Assembly (NCBI GenBank): GCA_017509255.1
Contig: JAFWQA010000001.1
Span: 235,785-299,784, forward strand
Origin: Clostridia bacterium
GTDB taxonomy: Bacteria > Bacillota > Clostridia > Christensenellales > Aristaeellaceae
DNA length: 64,000 bases
Direction: 5' to 3'
The notes under the pieces were generated by a model. It was not told the origin of the DNA and did no database searches. It saw only the letters and a list, made by a program, of their open reading frames with translations. The stretch's first letter is position 1; each line of letters opens with the position of its first letter. The translations under genes were made by a program, and so were the position numbers. Shown here piece after piece: positions 7,874 through 16,387 of this stretch.

Positions 7874-9088
7874 ATGAGAATCGCCGTGACTTTTCTGACA
7901 TTACTTTTCCTCCTGGGCATCATATGCTCTGCCCGGGCTGAAACAAAGCTGATGGTCGTTTCTGACCTGCATTATCTGGAGCCTTCCCTGTATGAAGGCA
8001 GCGATCTGTTTGTACAGACGCTGCGGAACGGGGACGGAAAGATCACACAGTACGGGGAAGAGCTGCTGGCTGCGCTGTACCGGCAGATCGGCCAGGAACA
8101 GCCGGACGCCCTGATCGTAACGGGAGACCTGACCTTCAACGGCGAACAGAAAAGCCACGCCGCGCTGGCGGACTGGTTCCGCAGGGTGGAGGAGAGCGGC
8201 GTTCCCGTTTGGATCATACCCGGCAATCATGATATTAATGTTGAGCATCCCACAGGCTATGCCAAAGGCACGGTATACGGCACAAAGGCGGCAACGCCGG
8301 AGGATTTTTTCTCCGTCTACAGCGATTTCCTGGAGACGGGCGGACCGGGCTTTTCCTATGTGGCCAAGGTCAGCAGCAGCCTTTGGGTTGCCATGACGGA
8401 TGTCGCCCGGTATCAGGACCGGGCGGAAACCGTCGGCATGTTTACCGCGCAGCACGCTTCCTGGCTGGAGAATGTACTGATTCAGGCAGGAAAGGAGAAT
8501 GCCAGGGTGGTAACCGCCACCCACCACAATGTGCTGGCTCACACCAGTTTCTCACGGGATGATTTCCTGATGTTCGGCAGCGAAAGAATGGCTGCGCTGG
8601 CGCGGCAGTACGGCGTGCAGATCAATCTTTCCGGGCATTTGCACATGCAGCATATCGTCCGGGAAAACGGCCTGACGGACGCGGCCCTCGGGGCTTTCTG
8701 CATCTGGCCACACCGCTACGCCCTGCTGACCTTCGGCGATGATGACCGCTGGAGCTATGACGCGAAGGAACTGAATGAAAAATTCCTGCCGGACGGCTTC
8801 CGGCGTCTCAGCAGGGAATGGTTCACCGGGATCTCACGGGATAAGATGAAGGCCTCAGGCATCACCGGCTCCGACGAGGAAACGGATGCCATGGCAGATT
8901 ATGCCGCACGGTTCCATGCCGCTTATTTCTCCGGCACATACCGGAAGGATGACCGGTCCTGGACAAGGGATCCGGCGTATGCGCTCTGGGAAAGCCGGCA
9001 GGATGGCTCATTCGTGACTTACCTGCGCCTGATGATGAGCGAGGCGTCCGACGATCCGCTGCATGCCGAAGGCGCACTGTCACCCTGA
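7874..9088 (+). CDS. Secreted metallophosphoesterase (calcineurin-like)
   Basis: A 404-residue protein with a signal peptide (hydrophobic core AVTFLTLLFLLGIICS, cleavage near ARA-ET). The metallophosphoesterase motifs appear in order: VSDLHYL, VTGDLTFNG, IPGNHDIN, THHNVLAH and SGHLHMQH. It should hydrolyse phosphoesters outside the membrane with a two-metal centre. The ATG at 7874 is preferred over that at 7868 because GGAG is seven bases from it. It stands alone and rightward, with no clear terminator downstream. The gap 9089-9294 holds nothing I recognise. Confidence 0.92.
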   Translation: MRIAVTFLTLLFLLGIICSARAETKLMVVSDLHYLEPSLYEGSDLFVQTLRNGDGKITQYGEELLAALYRQIGQEQPDALIVTGDLTFNGEQKSHAALADWFRRVEESGVPVWIIPGNHDINVEHPTGYAKGTVYGTKAATPEDFFSVYSDFLETGGPGFSYVAKVSSSLWVAMTDVARYQDRAETVGMFTAQHASWLENVLIQAGKENARVVTATHHNVLAHTSFSRDDFLMFGSERMAALARQYGVQINLSGHLHMQHIVRENGLTDAALGAFCIWPHRYALLTFGDDDRWSYDAKELNEKFLPDGFRRLSREWFTGISRDKMKASGITGSDEETDAMADYAARFHAAYFSGTYRKDDRSWTRDPAYALWESRQDGSFVTYLRLMMSEASDDPLHAEGALSP

Positions 9089-9294
9089 TTCAGCGTTATA
9101 ACAAATCAGGCTGCGTCAGTCACGGCAGGATTCGATACCATTCGGCATTCACAGGTTCGTTCTCCGTTATTTAGCTATATCTTTCACCATAATCCCTAGT
9201 CTGTCCCTGTAAGATTAATTTTGAAATATCTTTTCATCAGACAGTCTGACTTGTCATAAGTGTTTTGTCCGGATATGCATATACCCTGAGTGGT

Positions 9295-9825
9295 CTAAAT
9301 AAATCCCTTGCAGTTCCAGTGAAGCACGGGCTCATAACCAAGTTTCATGTACCACTTTTCAAGATGTGTAAAGTGGATCCAGGAAAGGTCAAAACCGTCA
9401 CGCTTTAAAATCTCCGTGCCGAGCTGTACCATTCTGAGGCCGATGCCCTGTTTGCGAAACTTGGGAACCGTTCCCACGCAGCCGGGCCCTCCGATTCTTA
9501 AGTCTCCCACCCGGCCCATTTCACCGAGGAAACAAAAAGCAGCGATCTCGTTTCCGGCATAAGCACAGAAATAACGGCCACCCTCGTTAAAATACTGGAC
9601 CCAATCCCCGTCAACCTCAGAAACCGCCTTCTTAAGCACCCCAATATTTCCTTCAAAATACCTGAATGCAATGCCCTCGGGACAAGGCACCGGATCTGTA
9701 ACAGGAAGATTTTTCTTTAAGTCCATGGCAAGCTCGGCAAATATCCAGTGTTCCTTCATGTCCTTTATGTACTCCCTGTCAAAGAAGCCGGGATTTAACT
9801 TATCAAAAATCTCTTTATAATTCAT
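9295..9825 (-). CDS. GNAT family N-acetyltransferase
   Basis: A 176-residue protein whose C-terminal half is GNAT: FCFLGEMGRVGDLRIGGPGC, then the loop RKQGIGLRMVQLG and LEKWYMKLGYEP. The N-terminal half (FDKLNPGFFDREYIKD) is family specific. AGGAGA is placed correctly before the ATG at 9825; the upstream extension to 9891 lacks homology. Substrate unknown. Confidence 0.88.
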   Translation of the reverse strand: MNYKEIFDKLNPGFFDREYIKDMKEHWIFAELAMDLKKNLPVTDPVPCPEGIAFRYFEGNIGVLKKAVSEVDGDWVQYFNEGGRYFCAYAGNEIAAFCFLGEMGRVGDLRIGGPGCVGTVPKFRKQGIGLRMVQLGTEILKRDGFDLSWIHFTHLEKWYMKLGYEPVLHWNCKGFI

Positions 9826-9917
9826 CTTATCTCCTGAATGTTCTCCTGAAAACGCTCTTTCTGTCGACCGGCCGGCATTCGTGGATCCCATACTTATTCC
9901 GTTTCAGGACGGTCCGA

Positions 9918-10721
9918 TCAATCCACAGTCTTTTTCCCAAGGATGATCATGGAAAGCGGAAATCCGTGATGATCGAGTGCGGAAAAACCGGTGCCGATAT
10001 CATAATCAAATTCCTGCAGTCCGGTAACAACGATCCCATTGCCGCACATCCCGGATATGATTTCAGACATCGAGTGCGTAAAATCGGTAAAAGTCTTTGA
10101 CCGGTACCTTTTCTGTGTCATATAGTATATACCTTCGTTTCCGGTCCATTCATGCTCAAAATAGGAATACAGGCATTCTGTCCTGTGATCCGGATCAAAT
10201 GTATCTTCGCCTTCCGCGGCAAGCATATGCGTACAGGGATGCTCCTCATTGATTATGATGACAGCGCCCGGTTTCATGCATTTCGCGACAATTGCAAAAA
10301 AGCGGTTCAGGTCCTTAAACCAGCAGAGCGCGCCGATGGTGATGATCACCACATCAAACAGCGCCCTGTACCGGTCGTCGATGTCGTAAATATTGACAGC
10401 CTTAAACACACACGGAAGCTGCAGCTCTTTTGCTTTTTCATTGGCAAACGCCACCTGGTTTTCGGCAATGTCAAAGCCGATCCCTTTCCTGGCCTTTCCG
10501 CTTTTCACCAGAGAAAGCAGTTCGCGTCCGTTATTGCAGCAGAACTGGCCAATCACTGCCCCCTCTGTACGGATCTGCTTCAGGGTGTTCTTTGTATCCT
10601 CATTGAAAAACGGGTAATCCTCCTTCTGTATGCGCTCTGTAATATCCGCGCCCCAAGAGGCGGTTCTGTTATCAAAAGCCTCTTCCCATGCCGCTTTGTT
10701 TCCCTCTATATATTTTTCCAT
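9918..10721 (-). CDS. Class I SAM-dependent methyltransferase
   Basis: A 267-residue protein with motif I variant IGQFCCNNGRELLSL (two cysteines in place of the usual glycines), motif II IGFDIAENQVAFA and the post-I region FDVVIITIGALCWF. The head EGNKAAWEEAFDNR is shared with small-molecule methyltransferases of Firmicutes. Substrate unknown. GGGG sits nine bases before the ATG, and a consensus-like promoter lies at 10775-10803. Confidence 0.88.
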   Translation of the reverse strand: MEKYIEGNKAAWEEAFDNRTASWGADITERIQKEDYPFFNEDTKNTLKQIRTEGAVIGQFCCNNGRELLSLVKSGKARKGIGFDIAENQVAFANEKAKELQLPCVFKAVNIYDIDDRYRALFDVVIITIGALCWFKDLNRFFAIVAKCMKPGAVIIINEEHPCTHMLAAEGEDTFDPDHRTECLYSYFEHEWTGNEGIYYMTQKRYRSKTFTDFTHSMSEIISGMCGNGIVVTGLQEFDYDIGTGFSALDHHGFPLSMIILGKKTVD

Positions 10722-10774
10722 GATTGATCACCCCTTAGCCGTATATTTCAAAAGATATTCCGGATCATTTTGTC

Positions 10775-10803
10775 AGTATAACAGGGTATAGAATCTCATT
10801 CAA
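10775..10803 (-). promoter_or_regulatory. Sigma-A type promoter for the methyltransferase at 9918-10721
   Basis: On the minus strand a -35 TTGAAT and a -10 TATACT are separated by 17 bases, about 55 bases before the start codon. The promoter lies just before the stop of the next gene upstream. Confidence 0.6.
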
Positions 10804-10806
10804 CGA

Positions 10807-11331
10807 TCATTCTGCTGCCGGCCTGTACCACAGCTGTGCTTCCACATATCCATACGGAGCAATACTTCGGATCAGACTATCCGGAGAATCATCAAAGGCA
10901 TGCAGTCTTTCAATGAACATCTGTTTTGTCAATACTTCCAATGGATCGTTCCTTGAGAGTATTGCGCAGCTGTCACCGGGAGTAAAACTGATCAGCTCAT
11001 CCGGGATCTCATCCAAAGGGATCCGCAGACTGTCACCCTCATCAAACCATGTTTTCAGGTAATCGCTTTCCCCCAGGACAAAACTGTAAGGATGCTCCAG
11101 CTGAGGTTTTCCGCCCAGACAGATAAACTGCTCCCGCAGCAATTTGTCCGCTGCTTTTCTCAGCGGATAGTAATTTATGAAATCCGCAAAACGCCCGTAA
11201 CTGGTCATACCTTTATGCGCAGAGGCCAGTTCGGCAGCTTTCTGAAACGCTGCCTCCTCCGGGAGCAGCATGATATTCTTCCAGGGATCTGTCCCCTTTA
11301 CATAGTAGTGTGTGATGTACAACGAATTCAT
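10807..11331 (-). CDS. Protein of unknown function (174 aa)
   Basis: I do not recognise this family. The protein is soluble and acidic, with no signal peptide or membrane segment. It begins NSLYITHYYVKGTDPWKN and contains FTPGDSCAILSRNDP and a C-terminal APYGYVEAQLWYRP. The start at 11331 follows GGGAGAAGAA; the upstream in-frame extension to 11409 is not supported. It lies between a deaminase and a methyltransferase gene on the same strand. Confidence 0.7.
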   Translation of the reverse strand: MNSLYITHYYVKGTDPWKNIMLLPEEAAFQKAAELASAHKGMTSYGRFADFINYYPLRKAADKLLREQFICLGGKPQLEHPYSFVLGESDYLKTWFDEGDSLRIPLDEIPDELISFTPGDSCAILSRNDPLEVLTKQMFIERLHAFDDSPDSLIRSIAPYGYVEAQLWYRPAAE

Positions 11332-11413
11332 TTCTTCTCCCTGCCCCGTAAAATCCCGGGATTTCTGACTGGCAGGCATCCCTGCAAACTGGAATTTGTC
11401 TGATGTCACTTTC

Positions 11414-11929
11414 TTATTTGTTCAGCTTATCTTGCGGAGTAAACTGAAAGCCTTCAAATACCCTCAAACCCTCATCCAACAGGATCTTACCGCCAATCAC
11501 CTTTTGGCTTGTTCCAGAATTGATCAGACTCTCACAGGAAGGTTTTAATCTACCGCCGCTGATTTTGTTGATCTCATTCTGGGGAACAGAATAATATATT
11601 TGTCCAATCTTGGCCCACTTGATTGCTCCCGAACACATCACACAGGGTTCAGCTGAACAAACCAGGATATAGTTTTCCAGATATACCCGCTTCTGTATCT
11701 GGCAGAACTCCCGAATGACTTGGATTTCCGCATGCGCTGTTGGATCAGATCGTTCTATACTTTGGGAATGCGCTTTATGGCAAAAATGGTATTCCGGATC
11801 AAGTAATACTGCTCCGTATGGGTTTTCGCCTTTGCGCTTGGCGATTTCGGCTTCCTCAATTGCTATCCTCATAGCATCCTCGATCGACTGCCTTATTCCT
11901 GTATCGGAAAGCATTTGAGTGACGTCCAT
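11414..11929 (-). CDS. Nucleoside/nucleobase deaminase (CMP/dCMP deaminase fold)
   Basis: A 171-residue cytidine-deaminase-superfamily protein. The zinc site is complete: HAEIQVIREF (H and catalytic E) and SAEPCVMCSGAIKWAKI (PCxxC). The order matches guanine deaminase / TadA-like enzymes that work on free bases or nucleosides rather than tRNA. The N-terminal extension of about 25 residues is helical. AGGAGG is nine bases before the ATG. Confidence 0.9.
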   Translation of the reverse strand: MDVTQMLSDTGIRQSIEDAMRIAIEEAEIAKRKGENPYGAVLLDPEYHFCHKAHSQSIERSDPTAHAEIQVIREFCQIQKRVYLENYILVCSAEPCVMCSGAIKWAKIGQIYYSVPQNEINKISGGRLKPSCESLINSGTSQKVIGGKILLDEGLRVFEGFQFTPQDKLNK

Positions 11930-12040
11930 TGGCTATTTCCTCCTGGAATTATTAAGACAATTTGCTATTTGAGTAAATTCCGATTTGTCGATAGTTGATT
12001 ATCTCAAAGATATCTTCCGAGATTCCTTGCTTCCGGGATC

Positions 12041-12505
12041 CTATAACAGCGTGTCAAGTTCTTTGAGTAATTGCTGTTTCATCTTTTCCAGATCTTCTTT
12101 GCCGGGCTTTTCGGAATCTGCGTACATCTTTTCCATCGGATACCACCAGGCCGGGCCTTTTCCTTTGTTACCGTACTCACCAAGGTCTCCGGTTTTTCGG
12201 GGGAACAGGTGCCAATGGATATGAGCACCTCCTATGCCGTTGCCAAGGCATTCATAATTCATCTTCTCAGCACCGAAAGCATTACGGACAGCCTGGGCAA
12301 CCATTGTCATTTCCTCAAGATGTTTTGCCCTGACCGCCGGCTCCAGGTCGAACAGTTCAACAACATGATCCTTATGAATAAACAACGTGTATCCCATAAA
12401 ATGCTGGAAATCACCGATGACCACGTATCCGGTTTCCAGTTCCTTTACAAAGTAAGGGTTGGTACCCTCCCGGATCATCCGGATTCTTTCGCATACGCCG
12501 CACAT
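12041..12505 (-). CDS. HIT family protein (longer, AP4A-hydrolase-like)
   Basis: A 154-residue histidine-triad protein. The zinc-type start CGVCERI and the triad HIHWHLFPR at about residue 105 are clear, with GYTLFIHKDHVVEL upstream. The C-terminal tail (WWYPMEKMYADSEKPGKEDL) is longer than in HINT proteins and resembles uncharacterised GalT/AP4A-like HIT enzymes. GGGGAG precedes the ATG. It is not close to the HIT gene at 2.2 kb. Confidence 0.9.
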   Translation of the reverse strand: MCGVCERIRMIREGTNPYFVKELETGYVVIGDFQHFMGYTLFIHKDHVVELFDLEPAVRAKHLEEMTMVAQAVRNAFGAEKMNYECLGNGIGGAHIHWHLFPRKTGDLGEYGNKGKGPAWWYPMEKMYADSEKPGKEDLEKMKQQLLKELDTLL

Positions 12506-12629
12506 TTTTGTGTCTCCCCGGTCTGTTATTTCAAAAGATATTTTTGCAAGACCTGTTCATTACAGGTACTCCATATGATACCCCAGCATAGCAAAAACAG
12601 CAATCGCTTTCTCCCAAAGCGACAAAAAT

Positions 12630-12649
12630 CCCGAAGCCAAAGCTCCGGG
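12630..12649 (-). terminator. Orphan leftward terminator
   Basis: The stem CCCGGAGC/GCTTCGGG with a TTTG loop is followed on the minus strand by ATTTTTG. No gene lies just upstream on that strand. The stem and the seven bases before it match the terminator found directly behind the integrase remnant at 40.8 kb, suggesting a lost gene here. Confidence 0.5.
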
Positions 12650-12702
12650 AAATCAGGCCGAACTGCCTGCCATCTCCTATGGCGGTTTGGTTTTTCGTGC
12701 TG

Positions 12703-12763
12703 TATAATGAAATGGTTTCCAGGGGCTGCGGTAATGTTGATTACCGGTCTGGAGCAAAGGAGG
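12703..12763 (+). promoter_or_regulatory. Probable promoter -10 and ribosome site for the Nmad3 gene
   Basis: A perfect TATAAT at 12703-12708 has no good -35 (TGGCGG at the expected distance). AAAGGAGG at 12756-12763 precedes the GTG start by six bases and decides the start choice. Confidence 0.45.
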
Positions 12764-12769
12764 TTTTCC

Positions 12770-13576
12770 GTGAAAATCATTCTGTCCCGAAAAGGATTTG
12801 ATTCTTCCAACGGCGGCTCTCCCAGTCCGATTATGCCGGATGGTTCTTTGCTTTCTATGCCAATTCCATCCGACAATAGTGCCCGATATACTGATCTTCA
12901 TTACCACGGCCTTTCTTATTCTGACCTTCTGCACCAACTGAACCCGAAATTCGTTTATGACCATTGTCATGTTGATCCGGATATCAGGGAAGATGTGTGG
13001 GCGGGACGAATCCCAAACTGGAAGCCTGCCTTCGGACAGGTCAATTCTGCTCAGGGTGTGTTGATGAATGCAGGCGTAGAACCGGGAGATATCTTTCTGT
13101 TCTTCGGTTGGTTCCGGAGAGCAGAGAAATATCAAGACTGCTATCGATTTATCAAAAGAAACGCAGGGACCTTCTATGATCATTCTGATCTGCACGTCAT
13201 ATACGGGTATATGCAAATAGGCAGGATCATAACGAATCCGGGCGAAATAATCAGATACTCATGGCACCCTCATTCTGACCGGGAACATCTGAACAACCGT
13301 ACTAATGCACTATATATTCCCTCAGAGAAGCTGTCTCTGAATCCAAATCTGAAAGGATATGGAACTCTGAATTATAGGCAAGACCGGGTTTTGACAATGG
13401 AAAACCAAAACCGAGGCACATGGAATGCATATTCTTTTCTTATGCCGGAGAATGTGTATGGTGAACGCAAAAATTCCGCCAAAAAGGCCGGTCTGTTCTA
13501 CAGCGGTATTTGGCAGGAGCTTGTCGTTTATGAATCCAATGGCCTGCTGGAATGGGTCAAAAGCATTGTCTGCTGA
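12770..13576 (+). CDS. Nmad3-like putative nucleotide-modification protein
   Basis: A 268-residue protein starting from a GTG after AAAGGAGG. The opening ILSRKGFDSSNGGSPSPIMP and the block GDIFLFFGWFRRAE match, from memory, the Nmad3 family (nucleotide modification associated domain 3). That family was named by comparative genomics of DNA-hypermodification clusters, with no proven activity. A frame open from 12071 is only an accidental extension. No phage or DNA-modification neighbours are seen; the gene stands alone and rightward with its own terminator. Confidence 0.7.
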   Translation: MKIILSRKGFDSSNGGSPSPIMPDGSLLSMPIPSDNSARYTDLHYHGLSYSDLLHQLNPKFVYDHCHVDPDIREDVWAGRIPNWKPAFGQVNSAQGVLMNAGVEPGDIFLFFGWFRRAEKYQDCYRFIKRNAGTFYDHSDLHVIYGYMQIGRIITNPGEIIRYSWHPHSDREHLNNRTNALYIPSEKLSLNPNLKGYGTLNYRQDRVLTMENQNRGTWNAYSFLMPENVYGERKNSAKKAGLFYSGIWQELVVYESNGLLEWVKSIVC

Positions 13577-13590
13577 GAGCAATCGATCCA

Positions 13591-13622
13591 CCCGGGAGAG
13601 GCAGCAGCCTTTCCCGGGTTTT
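13591..13622 (+). terminator. Rho-independent terminator of the Nmad3 gene
   Basis: A 12-bp stem (CCCGGGAGAGGC with GCCTTTCCCGGG, one G-T pair) closes a four-base loop and is followed by TTTTAT, 15 bases after the stop codon. Confidence 0.8.
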
Positions 13623-13655
13623 ATAATGTCCGCCGCCTCCGGGAAAACACAATGA

Positions 13656-13830
13656 TAAAAATTTTCCGCCTACCTCACCGCTCCGCTGTAACCCGGCAGG
13701 GGAACGAACGGAGCGGCAGTCCGGTGGATTGCTGCCGTAGGCAGAGCGATGTGAGCGAGTCAATCGAACGAGCAATGCGACCGCTCCAAGGGAGCAGTGC
13801 GAAGATTGAGATTGCGGAATGCAAAACGAA
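13656..13830 (-). repeat. Partial copy of the covarying palindromic repeat family
   Basis: This stretch matches the inner part of the repeat at 42.2 kb in the plus orientation (ggggaacgaac ... gtaggnnnanncga ... gagtcaa). It also matches the reverse complement of that repeat's distal arm (CTGCTCCCTTGGAGCGGTCGC). Its hairpin CGGCAGTCC..GGATTGCTGCCG corresponds to GGTGACCC..GGGTCCATTCACC at 42237-42260 with compensating changes. No tRNA fragment adjoins this copy. Confidence 0.65.
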
Positions 13831-13861
13831 AAAACCTGAAAAAACCGCCGGAAAAGCAAAA

Positions 13862-13893
13862 CCCCGGGAGCATTGATTTTCAATGTCCCGGGG
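13862..13893 (-). terminator. Leftward terminator of the kinase gene, shared sequence family
   Basis: The stem CCCCGGGA-CATTGA with TCAATG-TCCCGGGG (one bulge) is followed on the minus strand by TTTTGCTTTT. Near-identical copies occur at 20920 and 48932, and a decayed one at 42103. Confidence 0.75.
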
Positions 13894-13947
13894 GAGTCGA
13901 AGCACCATTGTTCCGGTTACACGTCCGGCACCGTTATCCGACCGTCT

Positions 13948-14460
13948 TCATTCGGGCAGAGATGTGATAAATGCCGAGATTTTCTTTGTGGTTTCTTCAA
14001 CTGTTTCATTTCCGTTGTCAATAAAGAGTGAAAACTTCCCTTTATTTTTCCGGAACCACCGGTTGTATTCCAGGTGTGGCCGGATGATCTCATCCGAGGT
14101 GAATCCCCGTTCCGCCGGCCTGGCTTTCAGCCGCCTGTCAATGACTTCGTCCGGGGGACAAAGGGCAATAAAGTAGCTCGCTTCAATTTCTTCCGGAGCC
14201 GTCACCTTCGCGAAGTAATCCTGCGGATTCAGGCAGGACACAAACACAAGATCCTTTCCGGCCGCCATTCTGACCGCGCCTTTCAGGGTGTCCTCCCCGT
14301 ACTTTTCCTCCCGCTCGGTACCGGCGTAATCCCACCAGTTCAGACCGACCTCGTCCGAGTCGACGCAGGCAAACTTCTCAGGATCCAGAGCCTCACCCAG
14401 GCTGTCCCGCATGGTAGATTTTCCGGCCCCGCAGGTGCCGGTCACAATAAACAGTCTCAT
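13948..14460 (-). CDS. P-loop nucleotide kinase-like protein
   Basis: A 170-residue protein with the Walker A motif TGTCGAGKST near the N-terminus and CVDSDEVGLNWW as the acceptor-side acidic motif. The C-terminal half carries HLEYNRWFRKN and an arginine-rich lid (DRRLKARPAERG). It resembles small AAA_18/zeta-like or shikimate-kinase-like phosphotransferases of unknown substrate. The ATG at 14460 was chosen because AGGAG is nine bases upstream. Confidence 0.8.
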   Translation of the reverse strand: MRLFIVTGTCGAGKSTMRDSLGEALDPEKFACVDSDEVGLNWWDYAGTEREEKYGEDTLKGAVRMAAGKDLVFVSCLNPQDYFAKVTAPEEIEASYFIALCPPDEVIDRRLKARPAERGFTSDEIIRPHLEYNRWFRKNKGKFSLFIDNGNETVEETTKKISAFITSLPE

Positions 14461-14482
14461 TCTTCTCATCTCCTGTTTTATT

Positions 14483-15229
14483 TTATCGGCGGATAACCTT
14501 GCATTCCTTCACATATTCACCGTACTTGTCCATGAAATCATCCCGTTCCGCTTCCTCCGTGATCCAGACGATCACCCAGGCCTTTTCGATTCCGAGATTC
14601 TCATATGCCTTATGGCGGTGATTGCCGTCATTCAGTTCAAATCCGCCGTCCACAAAGTGTACGATCAGCGGCGGCATATCGTCGTCCGCTTTTATGCTTT
14701 TTTCCAGTTCCGCGATCCGGTATTCCCACCAGTCCTTGTCGATCCTGTATTTCATTTCCGGTTCTGGACCTGTGCATCTGGTGAACAGACGGATCGGAAA
14801 CTGTGCCGGGCTGAAATAATATCGGTCAAACAGCTTCAGACCGTCGGAAAAAGGAATGTTGCGGCCCTCTTCATTCAGGTACAGATGGATCCATGCGTCC
14901 AGTTTTCCCGCCTCGGCGTAGGCCTTCGCGGATGATAATGTTGCGCTGTATTTCAGCATTGCGTTTTCCCTCCTGTTGTATACGATTCGTTTAATGGAAT
15001 CATAGGAGAGCGCGTAATGATCCATCAGTTCCTCAATGGTCTGGCCTTTCGCAAAAGCGGCACGGATCTCTTCATTCCGTTCCCGGATATAGCGCTGGTA
15101 TCCGGACGTTTCACCCCAGCCTTTTCTCTCTTCCCTGGCCGGTATGTAAATCGTTTCTCCCGACACATACCGCTGGATCTGTTTCAGGAGACCTTCCGGA
15201 AAAATCTCCTGCGCGTTTCGGTAACCCAT
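14483..15229 (-). CDS. CD3324-like helix-turn-helix domain fused to a ParB-like domain
   Basis: A 248-residue protein. Residues 1-90 match the small CD3324 family: GYRNAQEIFPEGLLKQIQRY, then a helix-turn-helix with IEELMDHYALSYDSIKRIVY. The C-terminal domain carries the ParB/sulfiredoxin-type signature NDGNHRHKAYENLGI near residue 210. It could bind DNA through the first domain and have nucleotide-hydrolysing or regulatory activity in the second, but neither is shown. AAAGGAGG precedes the ATG. Confidence 0.75.
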   Translation of the reverse strand: MGYRNAQEIFPEGLLKQIQRYVSGETIYIPAREERKGWGETSGYQRYIRERNEEIRAAFAKGQTIEELMDHYALSYDSIKRIVYNRRENAMLKYSATLSSAKAYAEAGKLDAWIHLYLNEEGRNIPFSDGLKLFDRYYFSPAQFPIRLFTRCTGPEPEMKYRIDKDWWEYRIAELEKSIKADDDMPPLIVHFVDGGFELNDGNHRHKAYENLGIEKAWVIVWITEEAERDDFMDKYGEYVKECKVIRR

Positions 15230-15400
15230 GGCTGCGCACCTCCTTTCAGGTGGGATTGTAGATGATTGACAGCCGCAATGATATACCGTATTCAGCTATA
15301 ATTGTTTTCGGCACAGGCGCTGCGGATTTCCTTTCAGTCAGATACCATCATACTGCCAAAGACGAAAAAGAACCGCAAACAGCCGCCGGCATACCTCCGG

Positions 15401-16387
15401 CTATTCCTCGCCGAAGCCGCCGTAGGGGATATCGTTTACAAGACAGTATACAGCGTTTCCGATATCTTCCTCGTCCGGTTCACTGCCTTCTCTGGCGCAG
15501 CATTCAAACTCATCGACCACAAACTCAATGATCGTCATGTCGATGAAAAGCGGCAGATTCTCCAGCATCACTTCCGATACATCCGTTTCACTTCGGTATC
15601 CTTCCAGAATCTTCCCAAAGTAATGACTCATGCATGACATCCGCTGCCCGGCACTGGCAATATGCCGATACCAGCCGATGCCGTGAGTCCAGAGATGGGC
15701 CAGGTCGAACATATACCAGCAGTAGATGCAGTTGTCAAAATCAAAGGCTGTGATGTCACCGGTTTCCAGATCGACATGATAGTTGCCGTCGCAGAAGTCA
15801 AAATGGACAAGTCCGTAATTCTCCGGATCAGTCGGAAGCGCCCGGTATTCCTCCAGCCGCCTGCAGATCGCCCGTTTCAGATCGGCGCAGGAATCCGGAA
15901 TCAGACGGCCGATGTACTCCGCGGTATATTTGTCTGAAAATTTCCCTCTGCGATGGACCGGCCTGTACTGTTTTGACAGCCGGTGAATGGATCCCAATGC
16001 CTTCCCGGTATGATAGAAATACTCATCCAGCGAAGCACCTTCCCGGTATCGGTATCCATTGTCACTCAAAAGCATTCCCTTCGCATACTCAAACAGGGAA
16101 ATAAAGACGGTTTTTTTCTCCTGTTTAATGCTTTCAACCAGTTTCCCGCGGACAGACGGAATCACATCCGCCACAGGCGCGCCGTTCCGGGCAAGGTATC
16201 GGACAAACTCCGTTTCCGCCAGATAATCCTCTTCCGTCCTGTCGTCCAGCGCCGAGGTCCGGAGCACATACCTGTTCTCACCGTCCCGGCTGCAGATATA
16301 TACCAGGTTCCGGCCGCCCTCATGGCCGGACACAGGCCGCAGTTCGAAGTTTTCAAGCGCATACAGTTCTTTTGCTTTTTCTATCAT
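15401..16387 (-). CDS. APH-family phosphotransferase (homoserine kinase/CotS-like)
   Basis: A 328-residue kinase of the APH superfamily. It has an N-lobe with YVLRTSALDDRTEEDYLAE, the Brenner-type catalytic loop GLVHFDFCDGNYHVD and the metal-binding ITAFDFDNC. The catalytic aspartates of both motifs are present. Its ATG overlaps the stop of rsgA by four bases, so translation is probably coupled. Substrate unknown. Confidence 0.85.
   Translation of the reverse strand: MIEKAKELYALENFELRPVSGHEGGRNLVYICSRDGENRYVLRTSALDDRTEEDYLAETEFVRYLARNGAPVADVIPSVRGKLVESIKQEKKTVFISLFEYAKGMLLSDNGYRYREGASLDEYFYHTGKALGSIHRLSKQYRPVHRRGKFSDKYTAEYIGRLIPDSCADLKRAICRRLEEYRALPTDPENYGLVHFDFCDGNYHVDLETGDITAFDFDNCIYCWYMFDLAHLWTHGIGWYRHIASAGQRMSCMSHYFGKILEGYRSETDVSEVMLENLPLFIDMTIIEFVVDEFECCAREGSEPDEEDIGNAVYCLVNDIPYGGFGEE

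Noticed and set aside
12071-12769. Long in-frame extension giving a 501-residue protein in front of the Nmad3-like gene
   Set aside because: It lies antisense to the HIT gene, has no homology or ribosome site, and AAAGGAGG with a GTG at 12770 marks the true start.
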